Shown here in pieces: positions 47,852-62,064 of a stretch of DNA of 64,000 bases. The notes beneath the pieces are model-generated. The model did not search any database and was not told the origin of the DNA. It saw only the letters and a program-made list of their open reading frames with translations. The first letter of the stretch is position 1, and each line of letters begins with the position of its first letter. The position numbers were made by a program, and so were the translations under genes. Origin of the DNA: Mycolicibacillus parakoreensis (GTDB lineage Bacteria; Actinomycetota; Actinomycetes; Mycobacteriales; Mycobacteriaceae); contig NZ_CP092365.1 in NCBI RefSeq assembly GCF_022370835.2, forward strand, positions 1,984,001 through 2,048,000, in the 5' to 3' direction.

Positions 47852-49954
47852 GTGACCACAGTCGAAGACATCGCCACGCTGACCGAGCCCCGCCTGCCCG
47901 CCGACTGGACGGCGGTCGACACCGCCGCGGTCGACACCGCCCGGTTGCTGGCCGCCGACGCGGTGCAGAAGTGCGGCAGCGGACACCCGGGCACCGCGAT
48001 GAGTCTCGCGCCGCTGGCCTACACCCTGTTCCAGCGGGTGATGCGCCACGACCCCGCCGACCCCCACTGGCTGGGCCGCGACCGGTTCGTGCTGTCCTGC
48101 GGGCACTCCAGCCTGACCCTCTACATCCAGCTGTACCTGGGCGGGTTCGGCCTGGAACTCGCCGACCTGCAGGCGCTGCGAACCTGGGGGTCGAAGACCC
48201 CCGGCCATCCCGAGCACGGCCACACCAAGGGGGTGGAGATCACCACCGGCCCGCTGGGACAGGGCCTGGCCTCGGCGGTGGGCATGGCGATGGCGGCGCG
48301 CTACGAACGCGGCCTGTTCGACCCCGACGCCGCACCGGGGGCCAGCCCGTTCGACCACCGCATCTACGTCATCGCCTCCGACGGCGACATCGAGGAGGGG
48401 GTGACCAGCGAGGCGTCATCGCTGGCGGCGGTCCAGCAGTTGGGCAACCTGATCGTGTTCTACGACGACAACCAGATCTCCATCGAGGACGACACCGCGA
48501 TCGCGTTGTGCGAGGACACCGCCGCGCGCTACCGCGCCTACGGCTGGCACGTGCAGACCGTCGACGGCGGGGAGAACGTCGCGGCCATCGAGGAGGCGAT
48601 CGCCGCCGCCGAGGCGGTCACCGACCGGCCGTCGTTCATCCTGCTGCGCACCGTCATCGGGTACCCGGCACCGACCAAGATGAACACCGGCGCGATCCAC
48701 GGCGCGGCCATGGGCGAGGACGAGGTCGCCGCCACCAAACGGGTGCTCGGGTTCGACCCCGAGCAGCACTTCGCGGTCAGCGAGCAGGTCATCGCCCACA
48801 CCCGCGCGCTCGTCGACCGCGGCGCGGCCGCCCACGCGGCCTGGCGGGGCGAGTTCGACGACTGGGCGACGCGCCACCCCGAGCGCAAGGCGTTGCTCGA
48901 CCGGCTGCTGGCCGGCCGGCTGCCCGACGGCTGGGACGCGCAGCTGCCGTCCTGGGAGCCGGGCGGCAAGGCGGTGGCCACCCGGGCCGCCTCCGGTGCG
49001 GTGCTCGCCGCGGTCGGCCCGGTGCTGCCCGAACTGTGGGGCGGGTCGGCGGACCTGGCCGGCTCCAACAACACCACCATCAAGGGCGCCGACTCGTTCG
49101 GCCCGCCGTCGATCTCGACCACCGAGTTCACCGCGCACTGGTACGGACGCACCCTGCACTTCGGCGTCCGCGAACACGCGATGGGCGCGATCCTGTCCGG
49201 GATCGTGCTGCACGGGCCGACCCGCGCCTACGGCGGCACCTTCCTGCAGTTCTCCGACTACATGCGCCCGGCGGTGCGGCTGGCCGCGCTGATGGACATC
49301 GACACGATCTACGTGTGGACCCACGACTCGATCGGGCTCGGTGAGGACGGCCCCACCCACCAGCCGGTCGAGCACCTCGCGGCGCTGCGCGCCATACCGA
49401 ACCTGTCGGTGGTGCGCCCGGCCGACGCCAACGAGACCGCCTACGCCTGGCAGACCGTGCTGGCGCGCGGCGCCGCCAGCGGGCCGGTCGGGTTGGCGCT
49501 GACCCGTCAGGGCGTTCCGGTGCTCGCCGGCACCCGTGCCGACGGGGTGGCGCGCGGCGGGTATGTGCTCGGCGAGGCGGGCACCGAGAACCCCGACGTG
49601 GTGTTGATCGGCACCGGCTCGGAGCTCCAACTTGCCGTGGAGGCCCAGAAGCTGCTGGCCGACAAGGGTGTTCAGGCACGTGTGGTGTCGATGCCGTGCC
49701 TGGAGTGGTTCGCCGCCCAGCCCGCCGAGTACCGCGACGCGGTGTTGCCGCCGGCGGTGCGCGCCCGGGTCGCGGTGGAGGCCGGGGTGGCGCTGAGCTG
49801 GCACCGTTGGGTCGGCGACACCGGCGAGATCGTGTCGATCGAGCGGTTCGGCGAATCGGCCGACTACCAGACGTTGTTCCGCGAGTACGGGTTCACCCCG
49901 GAGGCGGTCGTCGCGGCCGCCGAGCGCACCCTGCACAACCAACGAGAGGGGTAA
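47852..49954 (+). CDS. tkt: transketolase
   Basis: 700 residues, same length as in M. tuberculosis. Thiamine diphosphate enzyme of the non-oxidative pentose phosphate pathway and the source of sugar intermediates for DprE1/arabinan synthesis. Visible: GNGHPG-type start ([20 protein letters not shown]), [20 protein letters not shown] (ThDP/Mg binding), and [19 protein letters not shown] in the pyrimidine domain. GTG 47852 was chosen because the following residues ([12 protein letters not shown]) align with the known N-terminus; an earlier in-frame ATG at 47810 lies at the promoter. Leads the operon tkt-tal-zwf-opcA-pgl. Confidence 0.96.
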   Translation: MTTVEDIATLTEPRLPADWTAVDTAAVDTARLLAADAVQKCGSGHPGTAMSLAPLAYTLFQRVMRHDPADPHWLGRDRFVLSCGHSSLTLYIQLYLGGFGLELADLQALRTWGSKTPGHPEHGHTKGVEITTGPLGQGLASAVGMAMAARYERGLFDPDAAPGASPFDHRIYVIASDGDIEEGVTSEASSLAAVQQLGNLIVFYDDNQISIEDDTAIALCEDTAARYRAYGWHVQTVDGGENVAAIEEAIAAAEAVTDRPSFILLRTVIGYPAPTKMNTGAIHGAAMGEDEVAATKRVLGFDPEQHFAVSEQVIAHTRALVDRGAAAHAAWRGEFDDWATRHPERKALLDRLLAGRLPDGWDAQLPSWEPGGKAVATRAASGAVLAAVGPVLPELWGGSADLAGSNNTTIKGADSFGPPSISTTEFTAHWYGRTLHFGVREHAMGAILSGIVLHGPTRAYGGTFLQFSDYMRPAVRLAALMDIDTIYVWTHDSIGLGEDGPTHQPVEHLAALRAIPNLSVVRPADANETAYAWQTVLARGAASGPVGLALTRQGVPVLAGTRADGVARGGYVLGEAGTENPDVVLIGTGSELQLAVEAQKLLADKGVQARVVSMPCLEWFAAQPAEYRDAVLPPAVRARVAVEAGVALSWHRWVGDTGEIVSIERFGESADYQTLFREYGFTPEAVVAAAERTLHNQREG

Positions 49955-49960
49955 GACCCA

Positions 49961-51097
49961 ATGAGCACACCAACCCAGAACCCGAACCTGGCCGCGTTGT
50001 CGGCCGCCGGCGTCTCGGTGTGGCTAGACGATCTGTCCCGCAACAGGCTGACCACCGGCAACCTCGCCGAGCTGATCGCCTCGCGCAGCGTGGTCGGCGT
50101 CACCACCAACCCGACGATCTTCCAGAAGGCGCTCGCCGAGGGCGATTCCTACGACGCCCAGATCGCCGAGCTGGCGGCGCGCGGCGCCGACGTCGACGCC
50201 GCGATCCGCACCGCCACCACCGACGACGTCCGCGACGCCTGCGACGTGCTGGCCCCGCAGTACGAGGCCTCCGGCGGGGTCGACGGGCGGGTGTCGATCG
50301 AGGTGGACCCGCGGCTGGCGCACGAGACCGACAAAACGGTGGCCCAGGCGGTGGAACTGTGGAAGATCGTCGACCGGCCGAACCTGTTCATCAAGATCCC
50401 GGCCACCAAGGCGGGGTTGCCGGCGATCACCGCCACCCTCGCCGAGGGCATTTCGGTCAACGTCACGCTGATCTTCTCGGTGCAGCGGCACCGCGAGGTG
50501 ATGGAGGCGTTTCTGGCCGGGCTGGAGGCGGCCCGCACCGCAGGCCACGATCTGGCCCAGATCCACTCGGTGGCATCGTTTTTCGTCTCCCGGGTCGACA
50601 CCGAAATCGACTCTCGGCTGGAGAAGATCGGTTCCCCCGACGCGCTGGCGCTGCGCGGGCAGGCCGGCGTGGCCAACGCCCGCCTGGCCTACGGCGCCTA
50701 CCGGGAGGTGTTCGAGAACCCCGACACCAACGGCCGGTTCGCCGCGCTGACCGCCGCCGGCGCAGCGGTGCAGCGTCCGCTGTGGGCCTCGACCGGGGTG
50801 AAAAACCCCGACTACCCCGACACCCTCTACGTCACCGAACTGGTGGCACCGCGCACGGTCAACACCATGCCGGAGAAGACCCTCGAGGCGGTCGCCGACC
50901 ACGGTGCGATCAGCGGCGACACCGTCACCGGCACCGCCGAGGCCGCCGGGCAGGTCTTCGATCAGCTCGCCGGGGTCGGCATCGATTTGGCCGACGTGTT
51001 CGAGCTGCTCGAGGTCGAGGGGGTGCGCAAATTCGAGGACTCCTGGGCCGAGCTGGCCGCCGAGACCCAAGCCCACCTCGACGCCGCCGGACGGTGA
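49961..51097 (+). CDS. tal: transaldolase
   Basis: 378-residue class I transaldolase (B-type TIM barrel). Catalytic Lys145 is in [25 protein letters not shown] and [15 protein letters not shown] are family signatures. Transfers dihydroxyacetone units in the pentose phosphate pathway. Six bases separate tkt from its start, and its stop overlaps zwf by 4 nt (GTGA). Confidence 0.95.
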   Translation: MSTPTQNPNLAALSAAGVSVWLDDLSRNRLTTGNLAELIASRSVVGVTTNPTIFQKALAEGDSYDAQIAELAARGADVDAAIRTATTDDVRDACDVLAPQYEASGGVDGRVSIEVDPRLAHETDKTVAQAVELWKIVDRPNLFIKIPATKAGLPAITATLAEGISVNVTLIFSVQRHREVMEAFLAGLEAARTAGHDLAQIHSVASFFVSRVDTEIDSRLEKIGSPDALALRGQAGVANARLAYGAYREVFENPDTNGRFAALTAAGAAVQRPLWASTGVKNPDYPDTLYVTELVAPRTVNTMPEKTLEAVADHGAISGDTVTGTAEAAGQVFDQLAGVGIDLADVFELLEVEGVRKFEDSWAELAAETQAHLDAAGR

Positions 51098-52653
51098 CCA
51101 CCACCGCCGCCGACGCGTGGCGGACGCCACCGAATCCACCGAACCCGCTGCGCGACCAGCGCGACAAGCGGATGCCGCGCATCGCCGGGCCGTGTGCGGT
51201 GGTGATCTTCGGGGTGACCGGGGATCTGTCGCGCAAGAAGCTGATGCCGGCGATCTACGACCTGGCCAACCGCGGTCTGTTGCCACCGAACTTCGGACTC
51301 GTCGGGTTCGCCCGCCGCGACTGGGCCGACGAGGATTTCGGGCAGGTCGTCTACGAGGCGGTGCGTGACCACGCGCGCACCCCGTTCCGCCCGGAGGTGT
51401 GGGACCGGTTGGCCGAGGGATTCCGGTTCGTACCGGGCACCTTCGACGACTCGCAGGCCTTCGCCCGGCTGGCGGCCACCCTGGCCCGACTCGACACCGA
51501 GCGCGGCACCGGCGGCAACCACGCGTTCTACCTGTCGGTGCCGCCCAAGACGTTCCCGGCCGTCTGCGAACAGCTGCACGCGACCGGTTTGGCCGAGGCG
51601 CGCCCCGACCGCTGGAGCCGGGTGGTGATCGAGAAACCGTTCGGCCACGACCTGGCCAGCGCCCGCGAACTCAACCGGGTGGTCAACCGGGTGTTCCCGG
51701 AGGAGTCGGTGTTTCGCATCGACCACTACCTGGGCAAGGAGACGGTGCAGAACATCCTGGCGTTGCGCTTCGCCAACCAGCTGTTCGACCCGATCTGGAA
51801 CGCCCACTACGTCGACCACGTCCAGATCACGATGGCCGAGGACATCGGGCTCGGCGGGCGCGCCGGCTACTACGACGGGATCGGTGCGGCGCGCGACGTC
51901 ATCCAGAACCATCTGCTGCAGCTGCTGGCGTTGACCGCGATGGAGGAGCCGGTGAGTTTCCGGCCCGCGCAGTTGCAGGCCGAGAAGATCAAGGTGCTCT
52001 CCGCGCTGCGGCTGGTGGGGCCCGTGGAGCAGACGACCGCGCGCGGACAGTACGTGGCCGGCTGGCAGGGCGGCGAGCAGGTCGTCGGGCTGTTGGAGGA
52101 GGAGGGCTTCGCCCACGACTCGGTCACCGAGACGTTCGCCGCGCTCACCTTGGAGGTCGACACCCGCCGCTGGGCGGGGGTGCCGTTTTATCTGCGCACC
52201 GGCAAACGGCTGGGCCGGCGGGTCACCGAGATCGCGTTGGTGTTCAAACGGGCCCCGCACCTGCCGTTCGACGCCACCATGACCAACGAACTCGGCAAGA
52301 ACGCCCTGGTGATCCGGGTGCAACCCGATGAGGGCATCACGTTGCGGTTCGGCTCCAAGGTGCCCGGCCATCTGATGGAGGTCCGCGACGTCAACATGGA
52401 CTTCTCCTACGGGTCGGCGTTCGCCGAGGACTCCCCCGAGGCCTACGAGCGGCTCATCCTCGACGTGCTGCTCGGGGAGCCGTCGCTGTTCCCGGTCAGC
52501 GCCGAGGTGGAGCTGTCCTGGCAGATTCTCGACCCGGTGCTCGACCGGTGGGCCCGCGACGGCCGGCCCGACCCGTACCCGGCCGGCAGCTGGGGCCCGC
52601 AGTCGGCGGTGCGGATGCTGGCGCGCACCGGCCGCGAATGGCGGCGGCCGTGA
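51094..52653 (+). CDS. zwf: glucose-6-phosphate dehydrogenase
   Basis: 519 residues, the zwf2-type of mycobacteria; oxidises glucose-6-phosphate to 6-phosphogluconolactone, making NADPH. The dinucleotide motif [19 protein letters not shown] (GxxGDLxxxK) and the active-site motif RIDHYLGKE with His211 and Lys215 are intact. It overlaps tal by 4 nt and is followed by its activator opcA. Equivalent to Rv1447c. Confidence 0.96.
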   Translation: MTTTAADAWRTPPNPPNPLRDQRDKRMPRIAGPCAVVIFGVTGDLSRKKLMPAIYDLANRGLLPPNFGLVGFARRDWADEDFGQVVYEAVRDHARTPFRPEVWDRLAEGFRFVPGTFDDSQAFARLAATLARLDTERGTGGNHAFYLSVPPKTFPAVCEQLHATGLAEARPDRWSRVVIEKPFGHDLASARELNRVVNRVFPEESVFRIDHYLGKETVQNILALRFANQLFDPIWNAHYVDHVQITMAEDIGLGGRAGYYDGIGAARDVIQNHLLQLLALTAMEEPVSFRPAQLQAEKIKVLSALRLVGPVEQTTARGQYVAGWQGGEQVVGLLEEEGFAHDSVTETFAALTLEVDTRRWAGVPFYLRTGKRLGRRVTEIALVFKRAPHLPFDATMTNELGKNALVIRVQPDEGITLRFGSKVPGHLMEVRDVNMDFSYGSAFAEDSPEAYERLILDVLLGEPSLFPVSAEVELSWQILDPVLDRWARDGRPDPYPAGSWGPQSAVRMLARTGREWRRP

Positions 52654-52687
52654 CCGCCGGGCGCGCCGGGCGACAGGAGCGGCGCCG

Positions 52688-53614
52688 ATGATCCTGGAGC
52701 TGCCCGACACCACCACCACCGCGATCAACAAGCGCCTCGACCAGGTCCGCGAGGAGGTCGGTGCGGTCACGATGGGCCGGGTGCTGACCCTGATCATCGT
52801 GCCCGGCGCCGCGGCCGAGGGGACCGACTCGTCCCTGGTGGCCGATTCGATCGCCGCGGCCAACACCGCCAGCCACGAGCATCCGTGCCGGGTGATCGTG
52901 GTGCTCGACGGCGAGCCCGGCGACACCGCCCGCCTCGACGCGCAGTTGCGGGTCGCCGGCGACGCCGGGGCCGGCGAGGTGGTGGTGCTGCGGCTCTCCG
53001 GGCCGCTGGCCCAGCACGCCGACAGCGTGGTGGTGCCGTTTCTGCTGCCCGACATCCCGGTGGTGGCGTGGTGGCCCGATCACGCCCCGGCCCGTCCCGC
53101 CGAGGATGCGCTGGGCCGGCTGGCGGTCCGGCGGCTCACCGACGCCACCAACAGCGCCGACCCGCTGGCGGCGATCCGGGCACGGCGCATCGGCTACAGC
53201 CCCGGGGACACCGACCTGGCGTGGAGCCGCATCACCTACTGGCGCGCCCTGTTGGCCTCCGCGCTGGATCTGCCGCCGCACCGGCCGGTCACCGCGGTGC
53301 GGGTGTCGGGGCTGGCCACCGAACCGGCGCTCGACGTGCTGGCCGGGTGGCTGGCCAGCCGCCTCGACGCCCCGGTGCGCCGCGAGATCGGCGCGCTGCG
53401 CATCGAGATCACCCGCGGGGCGGAGACGATCACGTTGAGCCGCCCGCAGCAGGGGGCGGTGGCCACGTTGAGCCGCACCGCCCGACCCGACACGCTGATC
53501 TCGCTGCCGCGCCGCGACGTCGCCGAATGCCTGGCGGAGGATCTGCGCCGACTCGACGCCGACGAGATCTACTGTTCGGCCCTCGAGGGCCTCGACCGAG
53601 TGGAGTACCGATGA
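52688..53614 (+). CDS. opcA: OpcA, glucose-6-phosphate dehydrogenase assembly protein
   Basis: 308 residues. OpcA homologues allosterically activate and oligomerise G6PDH in cyanobacteria and actinobacteria. No enzymatic motif is visible; the N-terminal alpha/beta domain has LTLIIVPG and [12 protein letters not shown], the middle has [14 protein letters not shown], consistent with the family. It lies between zwf and pgl (ATGA overlap with pgl). Confidence 0.92.
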   Translation: MILELPDTTTTAINKRLDQVREEVGAVTMGRVLTLIIVPGAAAEGTDSSLVADSIAAANTASHEHPCRVIVVLDGEPGDTARLDAQLRVAGDAGAGEVVVLRLSGPLAQHADSVVVPFLLPDIPVVAWWPDHAPARPAEDALGRLAVRRLTDATNSADPLAAIRARRIGYSPGDTDLAWSRITYWRALLASALDLPPHRPVTAVRVSGLATEPALDVLAGWLASRLDAPVRREIGALRIEITRGAETITLSRPQQGAVATLSRTARPDTLISLPRRDVAECLAEDLRRLDADEIYCSALEGLDRVEYR

Positions 53615-54348
53615 GCACCCCGCAGACCACTGTGCACACCTACCCCGACACCGCGACGCTGGTCGCCGCGGCCGGGGACCGCCTGATCGGCGCGATCGAC
53701 GCGGCGCTGGCCACCGGGGGCCGGGCCCGCATCGTGCTCACCGGCGGGGGCACCGGGATCGGGCTGCTGCGCCACGTCGCCGCGCACCCCGCCGCGCTCG
53801 ACTGGACGCGCGTGGAGGTGTTCTTCGGCGACGAGCGGTTCGTGCCCGCCGACGACGACGAGCGCAACGCCAAACAGGCCGGCGAGGCCCTGCTCAACCA
53901 CGTCGTCATCCCGGCGGGCAACGTGCACCCGATGCCGGCCAGCGACGACGCCGCCGGTGACGACCTCGACGCCGCCGCCGAGGCCTACGCGCAGGTGCTC
54001 GCCGGTGTCGACGACTTCGACGTGCACCTGCTGGGCATGGGCGCCGAAGGCCACATCAACTCGCTGTTCCCGCACACCGCGGCGACCGCCGAGACCGAGC
54101 GGTTGGTGGTCGCGGTGCCCGACTCCCCCAAGCCGCCGCCGCGCCGGATCACGTTGACGTTGCCGGCGGTGCGCCGCGCCCGGGAGGTGTGGCTGGTGGT
54201 GTCGGGGGCGGCCAAGGCCGAGGCGGTCGCCGCCGCGGTCGGCGGCGCCGATCCGGCCGCAGTGCCGGCGGCCGGCGCCGTGGGCCGCGAACACACCGTG
54301 TGGCTACTTGACGCAGAAGCCGCCGCGGCGCTGCCGCACCGGCCATAA
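53611..54348 (+). CDS. pgl: 6-phosphogluconolactonase
   Basis: 245 residues, isomerase-like fold. Visible: [17 protein letters not shown] at the N-terminus, [36 protein letters not shown] with the active-site His, and [16 protein letters not shown]. Hydrolyses 6-phosphogluconolactone; also named devB. It overlaps opcA by 4 nt and closes the pentose phosphate operon. Confidence 0.94.
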   Translation: MSTPQTTVHTYPDTATLVAAAGDRLIGAIDAALATGGRARIVLTGGGTGIGLLRHVAAHPAALDWTRVEVFFGDERFVPADDDERNAKQAGEALLNHVVIPAGNVHPMPASDDAAGDDLDAAAEAYAQVLAGVDDFDVHLLGMGAEGHINSLFPHTAATAETERLVVAVPDSPKPPPRRITLTLPAVRRAREVWLVVSGAAKAEAVAAAVGGADPAAVPAAGAVGREHTVWLLDAEAAAALPHRP

Positions 54349-54355
54349 TGGGCCC

Positions 54356-54733
54356 ATGGTAGACCGATCCGACCGCGGCACCCCGGCCCGAGGGCGCATC
54401 AAAACCCTGGCCCAGGCCGCGATGAACGCCGATGTCACCGTCGGGCAAGTCGATGAGGTCCTCTCCGGACTCAGCGGCACCATCGACGGATTGGACCACT
54501 CGATGGTCGCGCTCAACAGCACCCTCGACCACCTCGATCGCACCCTGGCCAGCCTCGACGAGGTGACCTCCTCGCTCGGTGGGGTGGTCGACCGGCTGGA
54601 GGCGATCGCCGAGCGGGTGGAGTACATGTTGGGCCTCAAGGATCTGCGCGGGGCGGTGGGCTCACCGTTGGCGGTGGCCGAGTCGGCGGTGCGCGGCGCG
54701 GTCGACACGCTGTTCGGCTGGACCCGGCGCTGA
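54356..54733 (+). CDS. small coiled-coil conserved protein (Rv1444c-like)
   Basis: 125 residues, mostly helical with long heptad-like runs (VDEVLSGLSGTIDGLDHSMV, ALNSTLDHLDRTLASLDEVT) and a short hydrophobic tail. It may oligomerise or bind partners, but no domain is recognised. A CATAAT hexamer sits 6 nt before ATG 54356, so it can be transcribed independently of pgl. Matches Rv1444c by position. Confidence 0.72.
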   Translation: MVDRSDRGTPARGRIKTLAQAAMNADVTVGQVDEVLSGLSGTIDGLDHSMVALNSTLDHLDRTLASLDEVTSSLGGVVDRLEAIAERVEYMLGLKDLRGAVGSPLAVAESAVRGAVDTLFGWTRR

Positions 54734-54741
54734 GCGGGTCG

Positions 54742-54759
54742 GCGGCCGCGCCGGGCCGC
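54742..54759. terminator. bidirectional hairpin between convergent genes
   Basis: GCGGCC-N6-GGCCGC, 6 perfect pairs, in the 25 bases between the coiled-coil gene and the ppc stop. A plausible two-way terminator without U-tract. Confidence 0.4.
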
Positions 54760-57578
54760 TAACCGCTGTTGCGCAGCGCGCTGGCCAACCCGTTCATCGT
54801 CAGCAGGATGCCGCGGCGCACCAGCTCGTCGTCGTCACCGGCCCGGTAGCGGCGCAGCAACTCCACCTGCAGGTGGTTCAGCGGCTCCAGGTAGGGGAAC
54901 CGGTTGAACACCGAGCGGGCCAGTCCCGGGTTGTCGGCGAGCAGGTTCTGCTCGCCGGTCACCTGCTGGTGCATGGCGATGGTGCGGGCGTGCTCGTCGG
55001 CGATGCGGCCGAACACCGTGGCCCGCAGCTCGGTGTCCTCGACCAATTCGGCGTAGCGGGCGGCCAGCCCCAGATCGGTCTTGGCCAGCACCTGGGCCAT
55101 GTTCGACAGCACCGTGGTGAAAAACGGCCAGCGGCGGTAGAGGTCGCGCAGCACCGCCAGGCGGTCGGCGCGGCTCTGCGGCCCGGCGTCGAGCCAGCCG
55201 TCGATCGCCGAGCCCACCCCGTACCAGCCGGGCAGCATCACCCGGCACTGGCTCCACGACAGCACCCACGGGATGGCACGCAGGTCCTCGATCGCGGTGC
55301 TGGGCTTGCGGCTGGTGGGTCGGCTGCCGATGTTGAGCTCGCCGATCTCGGTGACCGGGGTGGAGGCGGTGAAGTACTCGACGAACCCGGGGGTGTCGTG
55401 CACCAGCGCGGCGTAGGCGCGCTCGGCGCGCTCGGCCAGCTCGTCGAGCACGGTGTAGGCCGCCTCGGCGTCGGCGCCGAGGCCCTCCACGTCGAGCAGG
55501 GTCGACTCCAAGGTGGCGGCCAGCAGCGCCTCGAGGTTGCGGTGTGCGGTGCGCGGTTCGGCGTACTTGGCGGCGATCACCTCGCCCTGTTCGGTCAGCC
55601 GCAGCGCGCCGCGCACCGCGCCGGGCGGCTGGGCCCGGATCGCCTGGTAGCTGGGGCCGCCGCCGCGCCCGACGGTGCCGCCGCGACCGTGGAAGAGCCG
55701 CAGCCGGATTCCGGTGTCGCCGGCGGTGTCGACCAGTGCCCGCTCGGCGCGGTACAGCGCCCAGTTGGCGGTCAGGTAGCCGCCGTCCTTGTTCGAGTCG
55801 GAGTAGCCGAGCATCACCTCCTGGGTGTCGGCGCGGGCGGCGACCAGCTTCCGGTAGCCGGGCAGCGCCAGCGTGGCGGCCAGGATCTGGGCTCCGCGCT
55901 GCAGATCGTCGATCGTCTCGAACAGCGGCACCACCCCGACCGGGCCGAGCACGTCGGGGCCGGCCACGTCGAGCAGGCCGACCTCTTTGAGCAGCACCGC
56001 CGCCTCCAGCATGTCCGAGACCGACCGGCACATCGAGATCACGTAGTTGGGCACCGCGTGCTCGCCGAACGCGGCGACCGCCCGGGCCGCCTCGGTGAGC
56101 ACGCCGAGTTCGCGGGCGGTGACCTCGGAGAGTTCGGCACCGGCGCGCAGCAGCGGGCGGCGGGTGCCCAGCTCCGCGGCGAGCAGCGCCACCCGCTCGT
56201 CCTCGCCGAGCGAGGCGTAGTCGGGGTGCACCCCGGCCCAGGCCAGCAGCTCGGCGACCACCTCTTCGTGCACGTCGGAGTTCTGCCGCAGATCCAGCCC
56301 GCTGAGGTGGAACCCGAACACGTGCACCGCTTCGCGCAGCCGCGCCAGCCGGTCGTCGGCGAGCACGCTGCTGCCGTGGCCGCGCAGCGAGGCGTCGACG
56401 GTGTCGAGGTCGGCGCGCAGCTCGGCCGGGGTGCGGTAGGCCGGCACGTCCAGGGTCAGCAGTTCGGGGGGATCGCGGTCGAGCAGCGCGGTCGCGGTCG
56501 CCGACAGCCGGGCCCGGATCAGGTCGATGACCTGTCGGTAGGGCTCGTCGTCGCTGGACGCCGAGGCCACCGCGCCGGCCAGCGCGCTCAGCGCCGGGCT
56601 GACCGCGACCAGCCGCCCCGACAACGACAGCTCCCGGCCGAGCTCGCGCAGCTCGCCGAGGTAGTGGGTGAACAGGGTGTAGGCCGCGCTGCCGGTGGCG
56701 TAGCGGACCACCTCGGCGGTGACGTTCGGGTTGCCGTCGCGGTCCCCGCCGATCCACGAGCCCATCCGCAGCATCGGCTCGGCCAGCAGCGCCGGGTCGG
56801 GCCAGCGCTGCCGCAGCGCGGCGCGCAGCTCCGCGTTGAGCTGGGGCACCACCTCCAGGAACGCCGCCGGGTAGTAGCGCAGCCCCATCTTGATCTCGTC
56901 GACCAGCTGCGGACGGGTCAGGCGGGTCAGCGCGGTCTGCCACAGCAGCAGGATCGCCTGGCGCAGCTGCAGTTCGATGTCGCGGCCGTCGTCGGTGGTG
57001 GTGTGGCCCGCCGCGTGCAGCCGCATCAGGGCGGTGATGCGGTGCTGGGTGGTGAACACGCTGCGGCGGCGGGTCTCGGTGGGGTGGGCGGTGATGACCG
57101 GCCCGACCAGCGCGCCGGCCAGCGCCGCGGTGACCGCCGGGGTCGGCAGCTGCCCGGCGGCGCGCATCCGGTCGAGCGTGGCGTAGGTGGCCGCCAGGCT
57201 GGACTCCGGCGGCGGTTCGCCGGCGGCGACGTGCAGCGCCCGGCGGCGTTCCCGGTGGATGTCCTCGGCCACGTTGGCCAGCAGCGCGAAGTGGCTGAAC
57301 GCCCGGATCACCGGGACGGCCGCGGCGGTGTCGAGCCCGGCGAACATCGCCGCCAGCTCACCGCGGTCGATCTCGGAGCGGCGCACCCGAAACGACTCCA
57401 CCCGGGCCCGTTCGACCAGCGCGAACACCTCGTCGCCGTGCTGGTCGCGGATGGTGTCGCCCAGGATCGCGCCGAGCAGGCGGATGTCGTCGCGCATCGG
57501 CTCGGTGGCGTCGCGGCCCACCCGGGTGCGCTGGACCGCGCCGATGGGGCTCAAGGCGGTGTCGGACGGCTCAGTCAT
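54759..57578 (-). CDS. ppc: phosphoenolpyruvate carboxylase
   Basis: 939 residues. Anaplerotic carboxylation of PEP to oxaloacetate. Visible: catalytic [16 protein letters not shown] with His, [14 protein letters not shown], the mobile-loop motif [16 protein letters not shown], and SWGPLA-type [14 protein letters not shown]. The C-terminus (ASALRNSG) is close to the usual RNTG end. It follows secG by 56 bp and belongs to the glycolytic operon. M. tuberculosis, as I remember it, lacks ppc at this position, whereas M. leprae and M. smegmatis have it. Confidence 0.95.
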   Translation of the reverse strand: MTEPSDTALSPIGAVQRTRVGRDATEPMRDDIRLLGAILGDTIRDQHGDEVFALVERARVESFRVRRSEIDRGELAAMFAGLDTAAAVPVIRAFSHFALLANVAEDIHRERRRALHVAAGEPPPESSLAATYATLDRMRAAGQLPTPAVTAALAGALVGPVITAHPTETRRRSVFTTQHRITALMRLHAAGHTTTDDGRDIELQLRQAILLLWQTALTRLTRPQLVDEIKMGLRYYPAAFLEVVPQLNAELRAALRQRWPDPALLAEPMLRMGSWIGGDRDGNPNVTAEVVRYATGSAAYTLFTHYLGELRELGRELSLSGRLVAVSPALSALAGAVASASSDDEPYRQVIDLIRARLSATATALLDRDPPELLTLDVPAYRTPAELRADLDTVDASLRGHGSSVLADDRLARLREAVHVFGFHLSGLDLRQNSDVHEEVVAELLAWAGVHPDYASLGEDERVALLAAELGTRRPLLRAGAELSEVTARELGVLTEAARAVAAFGEHAVPNYVISMCRSVSDMLEAAVLLKEVGLLDVAGPDVLGPVGVVPLFETIDDLQRGAQILAATLALPGYRKLVAARADTQEVMLGYSDSNKDGGYLTANWALYRAERALVDTAGDTGIRLRLFHGRGGTVGRGGGPSYQAIRAQPPGAVRGALRLTEQGEVIAAKYAEPRTAHRNLEALLAATLESTLLDVEGLGADAEAAYTVLDELAERAERAYAALVHDTPGFVEYFTASTPVTEIGELNIGSRPTSRKPSTAIEDLRAIPWVLSWSQCRVMLPGWYGVGSAIDGWLDAGPQSRADRLAVLRDLYRRWPFFTTVLSNMAQVLAKTDLGLAARYAELVEDTELRATVFGRIADEHARTIAMHQQVTGEQNLLADNPGLARSVFNRFPYLEPLNHLQVELLRRYRAGDDDELVRRGILLTMNGLASALRNSG

Positions 57579-57634
57579 GGCTCCCAGTATCGGTGCTCGC
57601 CCGCGCTCGGGTCAGCCGATCGACACCCCCCGGC

Positions 57635-57868
57635 TCAGCCGTATTTGATCAGCAACCCCACGCCGACGATCGAGACCACCCAGATCCCGGTGACGAACAG
57701 GGTCACCCGGTCGAGGTTCTTCTCCACCACGGTCGACCCCGACAGGCTGGACTGCACGCCGCCGCCGAACAGCGTCGAGAGCCCGCCGCCCTTGGCGCGG
57801 TGCAGCAACACCAGCAGCATCACCAGCACACTGGTGACCACCAAGACGATCTTCAGGGTCAAAACCAT
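57635..57868 (-). CDS. secG: SecG, preprotein translocase subunit
   Basis: 77 residues with two membrane helices (LVVTSVLVMLLVLLHRAKGGGL and VTLFVTGIWVVSIVGVGLLI) and the conserved KGGGLSTLFGGGVQSS loop of SecG. Assists SecYE during protein export. It is 34 bp downstream of tpi, the common actinobacterial arrangement. Confidence 0.93.
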   Translation of the reverse strand: MVLTLKIVLVVTSVLVMLLVLLHRAKGGGLSTLFGGGVQSSLSGSTVVEKNLDRVTLFVTGIWVVSIVGVGLLIKYG

Positions 57869-57902
57869 GGGCTCACCCTATCGCACGGCCGGCCCGCGGC
57901 GA

Positions 57903-58688
57903 TCACGGCAGCGGGCCGCCGGCGGCGATCGCCGACAGCGTGGCGAACTGCTCCCCGTCCAGGGAGGCCCCGCCGACCAGGGCGCCGTCGACGTCGTCGC
58001 AGCCGATCAGTTCGCCGATGTTCTTGGCGTTGACCGACCCGCCGTAGAGCACCCGCACCGTCTCGGCCACCGCCGGGGAGGCCAGCTGCGCGAGCTCCGC
58101 GCGAAGCGCCGCACACACCTGCTGGGCGTCGGCGGGGCCGGCCACCCGTCCGGTGCCGATCGCCCACACCGGCTCATAGGCGATGACCCCGGCGCCGATC
58201 TGCACGGCGGAGAGCCCGGCGAGCGATCCGCGCAACTGCTGCACGCAGTAGGCGACGTGGTCGCCGGCCTCCCGGATCTCCAGGCCCTCCCCCACACAGA
58301 CGATCGGGGTGAGCTCGTGTTTGAGGGCGGCCGCCGCCTTCGCCGCGACCGCGGCGTCGTCCTCGCCGTGGTAGGTGCGCCGCTCGGAGTGCCCGACCAC
58401 CGCGTAGCTGCAGCCCAGCTTGGCCAGGAAGGCCCCGCTGATCTCGCCGGTGTAGGCCCCGGAGTCGTGTGCGGACAGGTCCTGGGCGCCGTAGGTCAGC
58501 CGCAGCTTGTCCCCGTCGATGAGGGTCTGCACGCTGCGCAGGTCGGTGAACGGCGGCAGCACCGTCACATCGACCTTGTCGAAGTACTTCTCCGGCAGCG
58601 AGAACGCGATCTTTTGCACCAGCGCGATCGCCTCGAAGTGGTTGAGGTTCATCTTCCAGTTGCCGGCGATCAACGGTTTGCGGCTCAT
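57903..58688 (-). CDS. tpiA: triosephosphate isomerase
   Basis: 261 residues, complete TIM barrel. Active-site residues are visible: Lys in [10 protein letters not shown], His in [15 protein letters not shown], Glu in [13 protein letters not shown], and the phosphate loop [11 protein letters not shown]. Interconverts dihydroxyacetone phosphate and glyceraldehyde 3-phosphate. Nine bases separate it from pgk. Confidence 0.97.
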   Translation of the reverse strand: MSRKPLIAGNWKMNLNHFEAIALVQKIAFSLPEKYFDKVDVTVLPPFTDLRSVQTLIDGDKLRLTYGAQDLSAHDSGAYTGEISGAFLAKLGCSYAVVGHSERRTYHGEDDAAVAAKAAAALKHELTPIVCVGEGLEIREAGDHVAYCVQQLRGSLAGLSAVQIGAGVIAYEPVWAIGTGRVAGPADAQQVCAALRAELAQLASPAVAETVRVLYGGSVNAKNIGELIGCDDVDGALVGGASLDGEQFATLSAIAAGGPLP

Positions 58689-58697
58689 GGCTGTCCT

Positions 58698-59954
58698 TTA
58701 CTGTCCCTTGCTGTTGAGCACGTCCAGGCCGGGCAGGGTTTTGCCCTCCAGGTATTCCAGCGACGCCCCGCCGCCGGTGGAGATGTGGGAGAAACCGTCG
58801 TCGGGCAGCCCGAGGGCGCGCACCGCCGCCGCCGAGTCGCCCCCGCCGACCACCGAGAAGCCCCCCTTGGCGGTGGCGGCGGCGATCGCCTCGGCGACCC
58901 CCCGGGTGCCGGCGGCGAACGCCGGGAACTCGAACACCCCCATCGGCCCGTTCCAGAACACGGTTTTCGCGTTCGACAGCAGCGCGGTGAACCGCTCCAC
59001 CGAGCCGGGCCCGATGTCCAGGCCCATCCGGTCGTCGGGGATGGCGTCGACCGCGACGGTCCGCGGCTCGGCGTCGGCGGCGAAGCGCTCGGCGACCACC
59101 ACGTCGACCGGCAGCCGGATCACGTCGTGGTAGGTCTCCAGCAGCCGCTTGCAGGTGTCGACCATCTCCGGTTGGACCAGCGAGGTCCCCACCGCCAGGC
59201 CCTGGGCGGCCAGGAACGTGAAGCACATGCCGCCGCCGATCACCAGGCTGTCGGCCTTGCCGGCCAGCGACTCGATGACCGCCAGCTTGTCGGAGACCTT
59301 CGAGCCGCCCAGCACCACCGCGTAGGGCCGTTCGGTCGAGGCGGTCAGCTGGGTCAGCACCGCCACCTCGGCGGCCACCAGTTCCCCGGCGTAGGCGGGC
59401 AGCAGGGCGGCCACGTCGTAGACCGAGGCCTGTTTGCGGTGCACCACCCCGAACCCGTCGGAGACGAACGCCCCCGCGCTGCCGTCGGGGGCGGCGACCA
59501 GCTCGGCGAGCTCGTCGGCCAGCGCGCGGCGCTGTCCGTCGTCGCTGCTGGTCTCGCGCGGGTCGAACCGGATGTTCTCCAACAGCAGCACGTCACCGTC
59601 GGTGAGCCCCTCGGCGCGGGCCAACGCGTCGCCGCCGAGCGGGGCGTGATCGGGGCCGGCGGCCAGCGGCACGTGCCGGCCGAGCCGGTCGGCCAGCGCG
59701 GCGGCCACCGGCGCCAGCGACAGCGCCGGGTCCGGGTGGCCCTTCGGCCGGCCCAGGTGCGCGACGATGACCACCTTGGCGCCGGCCTGCGCCAGCGCCG
59801 CCAGGGTCGGCACCGAGGCGTCGATGCGTCCGAAGTCGGTGATCGCCCCGTCGGCGTCCACCGGCACGTTCAGGTCGGAGCGCACCAGCACGCCGCGCCC
59901 CGCCACCCCCTCGGCCAGCAGGTCGGCAACGGACTTGATCGCGGTGTCGGCCAC
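58698..59954 (-). CDS. pgk: phosphoglycerate kinase
   Basis: 418 residues. N-terminal [20 protein letters not shown] and HLGRPKG bind 3-phosphoglycerate; the C-terminal domain has [13 protein letters not shown] and [18 protein letters not shown] for nucleotide binding. GTG 59954 was chosen because residues after it match the usual mycobacterial start; longer forms run into gap. Starts 14 nt after the gap stop. Confidence 0.96.
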   Translation of the reverse strand: MADTAIKSVADLLAEGVAGRGVLVRSDLNVPVDADGAITDFGRIDASVPTLAALAQAGAKVVIVAHLGRPKGHPDPALSLAPVAAALADRLGRHVPLAAGPDHAPLGGDALARAEGLTDGDVLLLENIRFDPRETSSDDGQRRALADELAELVAAPDGSAGAFVSDGFGVVHRKQASVYDVAALLPAYAGELVAAEVAVLTQLTASTERPYAVVLGGSKVSDKLAVIESLAGKADSLVIGGGMCFTFLAAQGLAVGTSLVQPEMVDTCKRLLETYHDVIRLPVDVVVAERFAADAEPRTVAVDAIPDDRMGLDIGPGSVERFTALLSNAKTVFWNGPMGVFEFPAFAAGTRGVAEAIAAATAKGGFSVVGGGDSAAAVRALGLPDDGFSHISTGGGASLEYLEGKTLPGLDVLNSKGQ

Positions 59955-59968
59955 GGCGTGCCCGGCCG

Positions 59969-62054
<2,086 letters not shown>

Positions 62055-62064
<10 letters not shown>

